Shown: piece after piece, positions 1-7,157 of the stretch | Layout of the letters: each line of letters begins with the position of its first letter | Position numbering within the stretch: the first letter of the stretch is position 1 | Origin: JAJKIP01 sp040509055 | Lineage (GTDB): Bacteria; Bacteroidota; Bacteroidia; Chitinophagales; Chitinophagaceae | Length of the DNA stretch: 9,041 bases | Assembly (NCBI GenBank): GCA_040509055.1 | Contig: JBEVLT010000170.1 | Coordinates: forward strand, 1-9,041 | Direction of reading: 5' to 3' | Position numbers and translations under genes: made by a program | The notes under the pieces: generated by a model | The model's input: only the letters and a program-made list of their open reading frames with translations | Database searches by the model: none | Told to the model about the DNA's origin: nothing

Positions 1-3000
1 GCCGGCACGGGCTGCTTATTTTTCAGCAGGGCCATGGCCGCTTCGTACTTAATAGGCAGGTCGTCCAGCAGCAGGTACTCCTGCAGCAGCTTATTGCTTT
101 CGGCATCGTTGAAGTAATGCAGCAGGTGCAGCATGCCCGAATAGTTATACCCATAATAATCTTCATTGGCCACTTGTCCCTTCAGGCTGCGCAGCGTGGT
201 ATCTGCCGTATACAGGATATTGCGCCGGTAAGGCTTCAGCATATCCACATCAATCAGGCTGCTATCCAGCAGTTCCGCCGCAATGTCAATGATGCGTTCG
301 GCAAACAGGTCGTCGTCGACCAGCGTCAATATCTCCGGGAACAGCTGCCGGGTAAGCTCCACCGAATCGGTAATGAAATAGCTCAGCTCTGCATTTCCTT
401 TTTCGGCAGGCGTGTTTGTTAACAGTAATTGCTTGAGCGTTGCATAAGAGGCCGCGGTTTTGTACCGGGCCAGCACGTTCAGCAGGTCCATCTTGATCAT
501 TTCACGGCTGCCGGTTTGCAAAGGCAGGTTTTTACGGACAAAATCAATGGTAGAACTATCGGCCAGTTCGTTCAGTGCATTAGCCAGCCGCTGCCGGGTA
601 GTATAGTAAGCATTCAGCGTATCATCGATATACACTTTCAGGATCGCCTGGTGCAGCAGTTCCCGGTCTTCTGGACCGAACGGGGCCGTGCTGAGGGCTG
701 CAAGTGCTTTGGTAAACAATACTGTATCCGCCGACTGCAGATCGGCCAGCAGCCGGCCCGCCTTGCTGGAAAAAATGGTCGAACTGTTGTTCAAGCCGGC
801 AGGCGTGAATGAATCGAAAAACTGATCATGTCCTTTTTCCCCGGTGTATTGCGAAGGAATGAAGGCGATCACCGTATACAGGGTATCTCCGTTCAAAAAA
901 TGCCGGAGCCGCTTACGGTTATTATGACCCGGCATTTCGATCAGCCACTCTATTCCCTTCAGCCCTGCGTTGCGTGACGGCTTTTTATACAGCACCGAAT
1001 CCTCCCATCCGATGTCCTGTGCGCCCATCTGTTCAAAAAACAGGCTGTCGCTGCTGACCCAGTAATAGGGCGATAAGACGGTTTTGAACAGCTGGTAGGA
1101 CACTGCCCGGCTGGAATCATACACCACATAGGTTTGGCTATCCGTATCAGCTGTGCTATTTGCGTTTTCCTCTTCCTCTTCATCCTGCGAGATAAATGGT
1201 TTTACTTCCGCAGGAGCCGTGACAGAAAAATCGCCCTGCGGCGACCATTCCCTGCGCCAGGAAGAAGTTTGATACGGCGTTAGTTCGAACGAATTAAAAT
1301 AGCGATCCAGCTCCACCCGGGCGTCAGCTGTATTTTCACCGCCTGCAAGCAGCACATAAATACGGTTGCCCCTGTTCACGACCAGCGCCCGGTAGAACAG
1401 TTCGCCGTTCTCTCCTTCGCCTTCGTACAGGAAGGCCGGAAAGGTCTGAACCGTCAGCAAGGTATCTGTCGTTGCGTTGCTGATAAACGTATTATACGTT
1501 TGCCGGCAGAGATCGAAATAAGCCGAATCACCATCGGACAGGTGGTAGCCCGGGGCGAGATCACGCACCTGCAGCATATAAAACATCTCCCGGTCGGTAT
1601 ACTGGTAAACGGTGTATTGCCAGCCATCTTCAGCTGCTTTCTGCTCCACCTGCAGGTTCCGCTTCGGTACGCCCGGCAGCATCACCCTGCAGGCTTTCGC
1701 GCCCGGGCTGAAAGGAATCCACGCCTTCCCCTCCGTATCGGCCGGTGCTGCTGCCGGCTTCCCGGCCACAAAAGAGGCAAAGAACCGCCGCACGTCCGGC
1801 GTTTCCACCGATTCCTTTTTTTCGCCGCCGGCCATCAGCATATAAAGCGTATGGTCCTTCAGCAGGTACTGCACTTTGTACCAGACATCGCCGGTAGAAA
1901 GTACCGCTTCGACACCGCGGAGACCGGTTTTTTCTATTTTTTTCTGGCTGATGACCCTCCCATCGGGAGTATTTTCTGTCAGGGCCTTCAGCATATTGTC
2001 CAGGTTGTTTATCGGGGCAAACATGCTTCCCGACATGTAATAGGTAAACGTCGTGATATCCGTATGATATTTCATGGTGAGCACGTCTCCGAACATAGCA
2101 AGATCGGTTGCCGGGCCGGGCATTTCCACTTCATAGGTTTTTGCCATGTCTTCCACTTTTACCCATGCAGCAGCAGGAAGCGCAGACGCATACCGGTCGG
2201 GATCGATACGGGCAGAAGAAAAAACAGGGTCTACCCGGTACCCCCTTTGCCGCAGCAGGCTGATCACACCCGAGTCGCCGGGCAAATGGGCCGCCCCGAC
2301 CGTAAAGAACATGCTGCGGATATGCGCCAGGCTGTCCATCCGCCGTGCCATTTTAATATTGCGCACACGCAGCATCCTGTCTTCAAGCTCATCTGAGTAG
2401 GAGCCTGCCACGTAACGCGCTATCGCATCCAGGTCGGCCGACAGGTAAAGACGGATCATGTCTTCGAGCGAGGCGGTCAGCATATGATCGGGCGTCATCA
2501 GCTCCTCCGCGGTTATTTCGCGCCCCAGTTCGTCAAACACGGACAACTGGTCGCTCACGTCTTCGATGCCGCCCAGCCACTTGCCTTTGCGCATGGCAAT
2601 GCCATAGAGGTAGGCATCCATGATCGTAGGCATCTCCTTTCGCATCACCTTGCGCAATCGCTCATCCCGCAGCTCCTGCAATTGACGGCGGCTGGAGGGA
2701 TCGTTTCCTTCACGCACATTCTGCAGCAGGGAGTCCACGATCTTTCTTTTTTCGCCGTCGTGCGTCAGCCGCTTTTTATCCAGCCATTCTTCCGTTTTGT
2801 CGTTGATGGCCTTGCGGATCATCGAATCCATGAACTCCCGCAGGTCGATCTCGAGGGCATAGCCTTCAGCCTGGCCCAGGTAGTGGTACAGCGAATCGGT
2901 GAAATAGAACAGGCGCTTGTCCTGCAGATGGAGGGAACCAAACAGGTAAGAATCTTTGGACAACCCGTTTCCGGATACGCGCCACAGCAGGGTTTTGGGC

Positions 3001-3083
3001 CAGCCCGCAGTAGGCTGGGCGCAGAGCGTATCGGAACACAAACAGCAGGCGAAAAAAAGTACGGAAAAAACAATGCGTTTCAT
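1..3083 (-). CDS. Large exported TraB/GumN-family protein, C-terminus beyond the window
   Basis: The frame is open without a stop from the ATG at 3083 down to base 1, giving at least 1027 residues; the end lies outside the window. Residues 1-22 look like a type I signal peptide (MKR, a hydrophobic run, then LCA before Q23), so the product is probably periplasmic or surface-exposed. Residues about 30-290 are a TraB/GumN domain: LLWRVSGNG at 32-40, GSLH at 49-52, E78 in YALEID, GIEDV at 172-176 and VGAAHLPG at 262-269. Two GX2H motifs plus a glutamate are the proposed metal-site signature of the Tiki/TraB hydrolase clan. Residues about 310-760 hold three tandem beta-type domains, each ending in an (L/I)Y strand and an aromatic-F-x-S-F motif. 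Residues about 765-1027 look like helical (HEAT/ARM-type) repeats. Plain GumN proteins are about 300 residues, so this one is far longer. It is divergent from glpK. Substrate and role are unknown; protease activity is inference only. Confidence 0.88.
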   Translation of the reverse strand, partial: MKRIVFSVLFFACCLCSDTLCAQPTAGWPKTLLWRVSGNGLSKDSYLFGSLHLQDKRLFYFTDSLYHYLGQAEGYALEIDLREFMDSMIRKAINDKTEEWLDKKRLTHDGEKRKIVDSLLQNVREGNDPSSRRQLQELRDERLRKVMRKEMPTIMDAYLYGIAMRKGKWLGGIEDVSDQLSVFDELGREITAEELMTPDHMLTASLEDMIRLYLSADLDAIARYVAGSYSDELEDRMLRVRNIKMARRMDSLAHIRSMFFTVGAAHLPGDSGVISLLRQRGYRVDPVFSSARIDPDRYASALPAAAWVKVEDMAKTYEVEMPGPATDLAMFGDVLTMKYHTDITTFTYYMSGSMFAPINNLDNMLKALTENTPDGRVISQKKIEKTGLRGVEAVLSTGDVWYKVQYLLKDHTLYMLMAGGEKKESVETPDVRRFFASFVAGKPAAAPADTEGKAWIPFSPGAKACRVMLPGVPKRNLQVEQKAAEDGWQYTVYQYTDREMFYMLQVRDLAPGYHLSDGDSAYFDLCRQTYNTFISNATTDTLLTVQTFPAFLYEGEGENGELFYRALVVNRGNRIYVLLAGGENTADARVELDRYFNSFELTPYQTSSWRREWSPQGDFSVTAPAEVKPFISQDEEEEENANSTADTDSQTYVVYDSSRAVSYQLFKTVLSPYYWVSSDSLFFEQMGAQDIGWEDSVLYKKPSRNAGLKGIEWLIEMPGHNNRKRLRHFLNGDTLYTVIAFIPSQYTGEKGHDQFFDSFTPAGLNNSSTIFSSKAGRLLADLQSADTVLFTKALAALSTAPFGPEDRELLHQAILKVYIDDTLNAYYTTRQRLANALNELADSSTIDFVRKNLPLQTGSREMIKMDLLNVLARYKTAASYATLKQLLLTNTPAEKGNAELSYFITDSVELTRQLFPEILTLVDDDLFAERIIDIAAELLDSSLIDVDMLKPYRRNILYTADTTLRSLKGQVANEDYYGYNYSGMLHLLHYFNDAESNKLLQEYLLLDDLPIKYEAAMALLKNKQPVP
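801..1241 (-). other. Internal repeat unit 3 of the large TraB/GumN protein, more divergent
   Basis: Residues about 615-761. The opening FSVTAP (from F619) matches the strand-to-proline start of the other units. It is interrupted by an acidic insert, D634 followed by five glutamates (635-639) and a Ser/Thr/Asp-rich stretch, probably a disordered loop or linker. GLKGIE at 707-712 matches GLRGVE of unit 1. LYTVIAF at 735-741 and FFDSF at 755-759 match the end of units 1 and 2. AGGE is not kept, so this is the most diverged copy. Confidence 0.5.
1275..1706 (-). other. Internal repeat unit 2 of the large TraB/GumN protein
   Basis: Residues about 460-603. It opens with CRVMLPG from C465, has IYVLLAGGE at 575-583 and closes with YFNSF at 595-599. 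The distance from the IY/LY pair to the final F of the FxSF motif is 24 residues here, 25 in unit 1 and 24 in unit 3. The shared AGGE after the strand makes units 1 and 2 the most similar pair. A tandem duplication is the simplest explanation. Confidence 0.6.
1757..2156 (-). other. Internal repeat unit 1 of the large TraB/GumN protein
   Basis: Residues about 310-443 of the large minus-strand protein form the first of three similar units. The start resembles a strand ending in a proline (YEVEMPG from Y317). The middle carries GLRGVE at 387-392. The end carries LYMLMAGGE at 413-421 followed by FFASF at 434-438. This pattern (strand-P-G opening, late LY strand, terminal helix with FFxSF) resembles the PsbP/Mog1-like fold seen in small bacterial lipoproteins. 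That fold name is inferred from pattern memory. Boundaries are approximate. Confidence 0.6.
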
Positions 3084-3218
3084 GAACAGGCGATTGGTGA
3101 CTGCCGGAAAGATAAAGAGAAAGGGAAAACCGCAGGCAGTTACGGCTAAATAACGGCGCCCGGCGCTTCCGCTCCGTCAGAAGTTTTGCTTAACTTACCT
3201 GTAATCAAAATTGCTTGC
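3084..3218. other. Divergent intergenic region between the TraB/GumN gene and glpK
   Basis: This 135 bp gap must hold the promoters of the large minus-strand gene and probably of the glycerol cluster. Neither gene has a visible Shine-Dalgarno sequence, as is usual in Bacteroidota. On the minus strand, TATCTTTC (plus coordinates 3107-3114) is one base from the Bacteroidota -7 consensus TAnnTTTG, but no TTTG element sits at the expected -33 distance. On the plus strand TTTG occurs at 3185-3188 without a -7 element at proper spacing. No convincing operator palindrome was found. Confidence 0.3.
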
Positions 3219-4724
3219 ATGCCAGCCCAATATATCATTGCCCTGGACCAGGGCACTACCAGCAGCCGCAGCATGATCTTCGACCAGCAGGGCAATATCA
3301 TCAGCATGGCCCGGAAAGAGTTCAGGCAGCTTTTCCCCCGGCCGGGCTGGGTAGAGCACGATGCCGAAGAGATATGGAGCACCCAGTACGGCACGTTTGC
3401 CGAAGCAGTGGCCAGGGCCGGCATCACCATGCGGCAGGTAGCAGGCATCGGCATTACCAACCAGCGCGAAACTACCGTGGTGTGGAACCGGAAAAGCGGT
3501 AAACCGATCTGCAACGCCATTGTATGGCAGGACCGCCGGACCGCAGCCTATTGCGATGAGCTGAAAGCGGCCGGTCTTGCTGCCGCTATCCGCGAAAAGA
3601 CAGGGCTCATCATCGATGCTTATTTTTCCGCTACCAAGCTGAAGTGGATACTCGATCAGGTGAGCGGCGCCCGCCGGCAGGCAGCCGATGGCGAGCTGGC
3701 TTTTGGCACCATCGACACCTGGCTGGCCTGGAAGCTATCCGGCGGAGCACTGCACGTGACCGATGTGTCCAACGCTTCGCGGACCATGCTGCTGAACATC
3801 CATACCGGGCAGTGGGATGAAGAGCTGCTGCGCTTATTCGATATTCCCCGCAGCCTGCTGCCGGAGGTGAAACCGTCGAGCAAGATCTACGGTGTCACCG
3901 GCAGCTTTGTTCCGGATTCCCGCATCCCCATTGCCGGCATGGCCGGCGACCAGCAGGCCGCTCTGTTCGGGCAGCTCTGCACCCAACCGGGCATGGTGAA
4001 GAACACTTATGGCACCGGCTGCTTTATGCTGATGAATACCGGTGAAAAAGCCATTGTATCGGGCAACAACCTGCTTACCACCATTGCATGGAATATCGGC
4101 GACAAAACGATATACGCGCTGGAGGGCAGCGTGTTTATGGCCGGTGCGGTGGTGCAATGGCTGCGGGATGAGCTGAAGATGATCCTCAGTTCGGCAGAGG
4201 TGGAAGAACTGGCCGCCCGGGTACAGGATGCCGGCGGCGTATACATGGTGCCGGCCTTTGCAGGATTGGGCGCTCCCTACTGGAACCAGTATGCCAGCGG
4301 AACGATCTTCGGGCTGACCAGGGGCAGCAGCCGGGCGCATATTGCCCGGGCCGCGCTGGACAGCATCGCTTACCAGATCTATGATGTATTAAAAGCCATG
4401 GAGGCCGACAGCGGCATACAGATCAGTGAGCTGCGGGTAGACGGTGGCGCCACGGTCAACAACCGGCTCATGCAGTTTCAAAGTGATATACTGAACTGTA
4501 AAGTGATCCGGCCAACCATTACGGAAACAACCGCGCTGGGCGCCGCCTACCTTGCAGGCCTGGCCGTAGGTTATTGGAAAAACACCGACGACATCCGCCG
4601 GCAATGGCAGCTGGAACGGGAGTTTTCGCCCGCAATTACCGGCGAAAAAAGAACGGAACTGGTGAAAGGCTGGCATCGCGCGGTAAAGGCAAGCATTGCC
4701 TGGGCAGATGACAGGGAGGGTTGA
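3219..4724 (+). CDS. glpK: Glycerol kinase
   Basis: This cytoplasmic FGGY-family kinase transfers phosphate from ATP to glycerol, giving sn-glycerol-3-phosphate and trapping imported glycerol. The ATG at 3219 gives 501 residues, close to the 502 of E. coli GlpK. The ATP-site start DQGTTSSR lies at 10-17. Substrate residues match the E. coli enzyme: R83 and E84 in NQRET, W103, Y135 and D244-Q245 in AGDQQ. Further family landmarks are KNTYGTGCFM at 261-270, GLGAPYW at 349-355 and RVDGG at 406-410. Two control features known elsewhere are missing. The GGKGG loop that helps bind fructose-1,6-bisphosphate in E. coli is replaced by a shorter segment (about 226-235), and that segment has no histidine like the one phosphorylated by HPr in Gram-positive enzymes. 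The TTG start at 3186 was not chosen because it only adds 11 residues ahead of the conserved N-terminus. It is the first gene of glpK-glpD-glpF. Confidence 0.97.
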   Translation: MPAQYIIALDQGTTSSRSMIFDQQGNIISMARKEFRQLFPRPGWVEHDAEEIWSTQYGTFAEAVARAGITMRQVAGIGITNQRETTVVWNRKSGKPICNAIVWQDRRTAAYCDELKAAGLAAAIREKTGLIIDAYFSATKLKWILDQVSGARRQAADGELAFGTIDTWLAWKLSGGALHVTDVSNASRTMLLNIHTGQWDEELLRLFDIPRSLLPEVKPSSKIYGVTGSFVPDSRIPIAGMAGDQQAALFGQLCTQPGMVKNTYGTGCFMLMNTGEKAIVSGNNLLTTIAWNIGDKTIYALEGSVFMAGAVVQWLRDELKMILSSAEVEELAARVQDAGGVYMVPAFAGLGAPYWNQYASGTIFGLTRGSSRAHIARAALDSIAYQIYDVLKAMEADSGIQISELRVDGGATVNNRLMQFQSDILNCKVIRPTITETTALGAAYLAGLAVGYWKNTDDIRRQWQLEREFSPAITGEKRTELVKGWHRAVKASIAWADDREG

Positions 4725-4853
4725 AGCTAAAGCCGCGTGTGAAGCGAACCTGGTACAGCTCACGCTTCGGGATACCGGACCTGGTTTGGAAATACCGGAG
4801 TGAGGCTGAAACCTTAAACTTTAAACCCCTAACCTTTTTAAAACGTCTCCTCC
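4725..4853. other. glpK-glpD intergenic region
   Basis: These 129 bases separate glpK from the inferred glpD start. No strong rho-independent terminator is present. The best hairpin is only GAAGCG (4741-4746) with CGCTTC (4763-4768), a 16-base loop and no T-tract, so read-through from glpK into glpD is plausible. The distal part (about 4811-4843) is AT-rich with the odd palindrome TTAAACTTTAA at 4814-4824. No well-spaced Bacteroidota promoter pair was found. The gap is long for a tight operon, so an extra promoter or mRNA processing site is possible. Confidence 0.35.
4748..4799. repeat. Two interleaved short direct repeats upstream of glpD
   Basis: ACCTGGT occurs at 4748-4754 and 4779-4785. 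ATACCGGA occurs at 4772-4779 and 4792-4799, with 20 bases between equivalent positions, about two helical turns. The repeats lie in noncoding DNA between glpK and glpD, where they could be regulator binding sites. They are short enough to arise by chance, so function is speculative. Confidence 0.3.
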
Positions 4854-4856
4854 CTG
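4854..4856 (+). promoter_or_regulatory. glpD: Inferred non-canonical CTG start codon of glpD
   Basis: The frame runs from the stop TAA (4839-4841) through AAC GTC TCC TCC to CTG AAC AGG AAT CAG. It has no ATG, GTG or TTG ahead of the FAD-binding GGGATG motif. CTG at 4854 puts the Rossmann motif at residue 22, the expected distance from the N-terminus. A second in-frame CTG (4881) would leave only 12 residues before the motif. No Shine-Dalgarno sequence helps decide. Confidence 0.55.
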
Positions 4857-6413
4857 AACAGGAATCAGCTTATACAACACCTGGGCACTACCCCTGAATG
4901 GGATATCTGCATCATCGGCGGAGGCGCCACCGGCCTGGGCATTGCCACAGACGCCGCGTCCAGGGGATATTCTACCGTCTTGTTCGAAAAATATGATTTT
5001 GCCAAAGGTACTTCTTCCCGCAGCACCAAGCTGGTACACGGCGGCGTACGCTACCTGCAGCAGGGCAATATTCGCCTGGTCATGGAAGCGTTGAAAGAAC
5101 GGGGACTGCTGCTGAGGAATGCACCGCACCTTGTAAAGAACCAGTCTTTCGTCATCCCCAATTATAAATGGTGGGAACATCCTTTCTACGGTATCGGGCT
5201 GAAAGTGTACGACTGGATGGCCGGCAGCCTGGGGCTTGGAGCGTCCCGGTTATTATCGCGTGAAGAAACACTCCGCCTTGCGCCCACGCTTGACCCCGAT
5301 GGTCTCCGTGGCGGTGTATTGTACCATGACGGCCAGTTTGACGATGCCAGGCTGGCCATTCACCTGGCCATGACAGCTGCCGGGCATGGCGCCGTGGTGC
5401 TGAATTACTTCCCGGTGCAGGGATTATTAAAGGCCGGCGGGAAAGTTTGCGGCGTGCAGGTAGCGGATACCATTCATCACCGGTCGTACGAGGTAAGGGC
5501 AAAAGCCGTTATCAATGCCACCGGCGTGTTTACAGATACGATCGCAAAGATGGACGACCCGCAGGCCGAAACCATGGTGACACCCAGCCAGGGAATTCAC
5601 CTTGTATTTGACAAGGCCTTTCTGCCATCCGATACCGCCATCATGATCCCCAGGACAGACGACGGAAGGGTGCTGTTTGCCGTGCCCTGGCATGATAAGA
5701 TCATCGCCGGCACCACCGATACCCCGGTTACGCAAACACGGGCCGAGCCGGTAGCGTTACCAGCGGAGATCGATTTCGTACTGCACCATATCGGCCGCTG
5801 CCTGGCCAAAGACCCGGGCTATGGAGATATCCGCAGCCTGTTTGCCGGTCTGCGGCCACTGGTGAAAGGCAGCAATAAAACGACAGCAGCCCTGTCCAGG
5901 GATCATCATATTACCATATCGCCATCGGAGCTCATTACCATTGCCGGCGGCAAGTGGACCACGTATCGCAGGATGGCGGAAGATGTGCTGGATATGGCCG
6001 CACACAAAGCCGGGTTGCCGGAAAAAGCATGCGTCACCAGCCGGCTTGCCCTGCATGGCTGGCAGGAGGTACGCTTCGGCGAACCGCTGCATTATTACGG
6101 CAGCGATGCGACGGCGATCCGTTCGATGATGGATGCCGACCCGCAGCTTGCCGAACGGCTGCACCCGCAGCTTCCCTATACCCGTGCGGAGATCAGCTGG
6201 GCCGTGCAGCAGGAAATGTGTATGACAGTCGAGGATGCGCTGAGCCGGCGCACAAGGGCCCTGCTGCTCGATGCCAGGGCGGCTATGGAGGCAGCGCCGG
6301 CGGTAGCATCGCTGATGGCAAAGGAGATGAACCTTGGTGAAGAATGGATCGCCACGCAGCTCAGCGATTTTATTTCCGTGGCAAAAAACTATCTTCCTGT
6401 ATCAATCTTATAA
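4854..6413 (+). CDS. glpD: FAD-dependent glycerol-3-phosphate dehydrogenase, apparent CTG start
   Basis: The enzyme oxidises sn-glycerol-3-phosphate to dihydroxyacetone phosphate with FAD and passes electrons to membrane quinone; it is normally a peripheral protein of the inner membrane. From CTG 4854 the product is 519 residues. The Rossmann motif GGGATG is at 22-27 with E45 ending the second strand. GTSSRSTKLVHGGVRYL (52-68) is a GlpD signature. FAGLRP at 330-335 and GGKWTTYR at 365-372 are the later FAD and substrate landmarks. The C-terminal GlpD helical domain spans about 395-515. The in-frame stop at 4839-4841 leaves no ATG, GTG or TTG before the Rossmann motif; the first standard start codon is TTG at 4980, which would delete the FAD-binding loop. 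CTG followed by AACAGG falls where family members, as I recall them, begin with MNR, so CTG 4854 is the best choice. A mutated or miscalled ATG is the alternative. Function is very sure; the start is moderately sure. Confidence 0.93.
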   Translation: MNRNQLIQHLGTTPEWDICIIGGGATGLGIATDAASRGYSTVLFEKYDFAKGTSSRSTKLVHGGVRYLQQGNIRLVMEALKERGLLLRNAPHLVKNQSFVIPNYKWWEHPFYGIGLKVYDWMAGSLGLGASRLLSREETLRLAPTLDPDGLRGGVLYHDGQFDDARLAIHLAMTAAGHGAVVLNYFPVQGLLKAGGKVCGVQVADTIHHRSYEVRAKAVINATGVFTDTIAKMDDPQAETMVTPSQGIHLVFDKAFLPSDTAIMIPRTDDGRVLFAVPWHDKIIAGTTDTPVTQTRAEPVALPAEIDFVLHHIGRCLAKDPGYGDIRSLFAGLRPLVKGSNKTTAALSRDHHITISPSELITIAGGKWTTYRRMAEDVLDMAAHKAGLPEKACVTSRLALHGWQEVRFGEPLHYYGSDATAIRSMMDADPQLAERLHPQLPYTRAEISWAVQQEMCMTVEDALSRRTRALLLDARAAMEAAPAVASLMAKEMNLGEEWIATQLSDFISVAKNYLPVSIL

Positions 6414-6423
6414 CAGCAACCAT

Positions 6424-7155
6424 ATGGAGATCGTTAATGAAACCAGCTACTGGCACCATTTCCTTGGTGAATTTATGGGTACGGCCATACTGATCATGCT
6501 TGGCAACGGCGTAGTGGCGAATGTAGTGCTCAGCAAAACCAAAGGCCACAACAGCGGATGGATCGTCATTGCGCTGGGCTGGGCCATGGCCGTGTTCATT
6601 GCCGTCTTTATCGCCTCCTGGTACAGCTTTGCGCATATCAATCCCGCCGTATCGCTCGGGATGGCGGTAGCAGGTAAAATGAGCTGGGTGCTGGTGCCGG
6701 TATATATCATCGGCCAGCTGACCGGCGCCTTTGCCGGTGCCGTCATGGTATGGATCACTTACCGGCAGCATTTTGACGCCACCGGTGATGCCGACAGCAA
6801 GCTGGCCGTATTCGCCACAAGTCCTGCTATCCGCAGCAATACAAACAATATGGTTACGGAGATCGCCGGTACGTTCGTGCTTGTCTTTGCCGTTTTTCAC
6901 ATATTACCGCCGGCCAGTACGCTGGGCGGGCTGGATGCACTTACGGCCGCCTTACTGGTGCTGGGTATCGGCCTGTCGCTGGGCGGCCCCACCGGCTATG
7001 CCATCAACCCGGCCAGGGACCTGGGCCCGCGCATCGCACATGCATGGCTGCCCATCCCTGGCAAAAGAGACAGCGACTGGGGATATGCCTGGATACCCGT
7101 AACGGGACCGGCCATCGGTGCGATTCTCGCCGCACTGTTATTTATCCGCCTGTAA
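6424..7155 (+). CDS. glpF: Aquaglyceroporin, glycerol uptake facilitator
   Basis: This inner-membrane MIP-family channel lets glycerol diffuse into the cell. It has 243 residues and the hydrophobic pattern of six membrane spans plus two half-helices. The two NPA boxes are HINPAV (N73) and INPARDLGPR (N195). The aspartate after NPAR (D199) is typical of glycerol-conducting rather than water-only members. Aligning with the E. coli GlpF selectivity filter gives W53, G183, Y192 and R198 for W48, G191, F200 and R206, so tyrosine replaces phenylalanine at one position. Overall the sequence resembles the Firmicutes and Bacteroidota form (GEFMGT, NSGWIVI). The ATG at 6424 lies 10 bp after the glpD stop, so the two are surely co-transcribed. 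A longer frame from TTG 6334 would overlap the end of glpD and add 30 polar residues, so it was rejected. There is no Shine-Dalgarno sequence. Confidence 0.96.
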   Translation: MEIVNETSYWHHFLGEFMGTAILIMLGNGVVANVVLSKTKGHNSGWIVIALGWAMAVFIAVFIASWYSFAHINPAVSLGMAVAGKMSWVLVPVYIIGQLTGAFAGAVMVWITYRQHFDATGDADSKLAVFATSPAIRSNTNNMVTEIAGTFVLVFAVFHILPPASTLGGLDALTAALLVLGIGLSLGGPTGYAINPARDLGPRIAHAWLPIPGKRDSDWGYAWIPVTGPAIGAILAALLFIRL

Positions 7156-7157
7156 TC

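Noticed and set aside
1500..2396. Plus-strand open frame of 298 codons opposite the large TraB/GumN gene
   Set aside because: The product is rich in H, R, Q and P with no recognisable motif. It lies antisense in codon register to a gene with clear domain motifs and is a by-product of GC-rich codon use.
3081..3083. Lipoprotein interpretation of the cysteine-rich signal peptide (ACCLC)
   Set aside because: None of C13, C14, C16 or C21 has a good lipobox before it; the LCA-Q junction fits type I cleavage better.
2484..3149. Plus-strand open frame of 221 codons opposite the TraB/GumN N-terminus
   Set aside because: It is antisense to the signal peptide and catalytic motifs of a recognisable domain and itself resembles no known family.
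3186..3218. TTG start for glpK giving 11 extra residues
   Set aside because: The ATG at 3219 places the conserved DQGTTSS motif at residue 10, as in E. coli GlpK; the extension matches nothing.
3834..4340. Minus-strand open frame of 168 codons inside glpK
   Set aside because: It is antisense to strongly conserved glpK sequence and has no recognisable protein features.
4741..4768. Possible terminator hairpin after glpK
   Set aside because: The stem is only 6 bp with a 16-base loop and no T-tract follows.
6334..6423. TTG start for glpF overlapping the end of glpD
   Set aside because: It would add 30 residues with no family counterpart and overlap glpD by 80 bases; ATG 6424 fits the family start.
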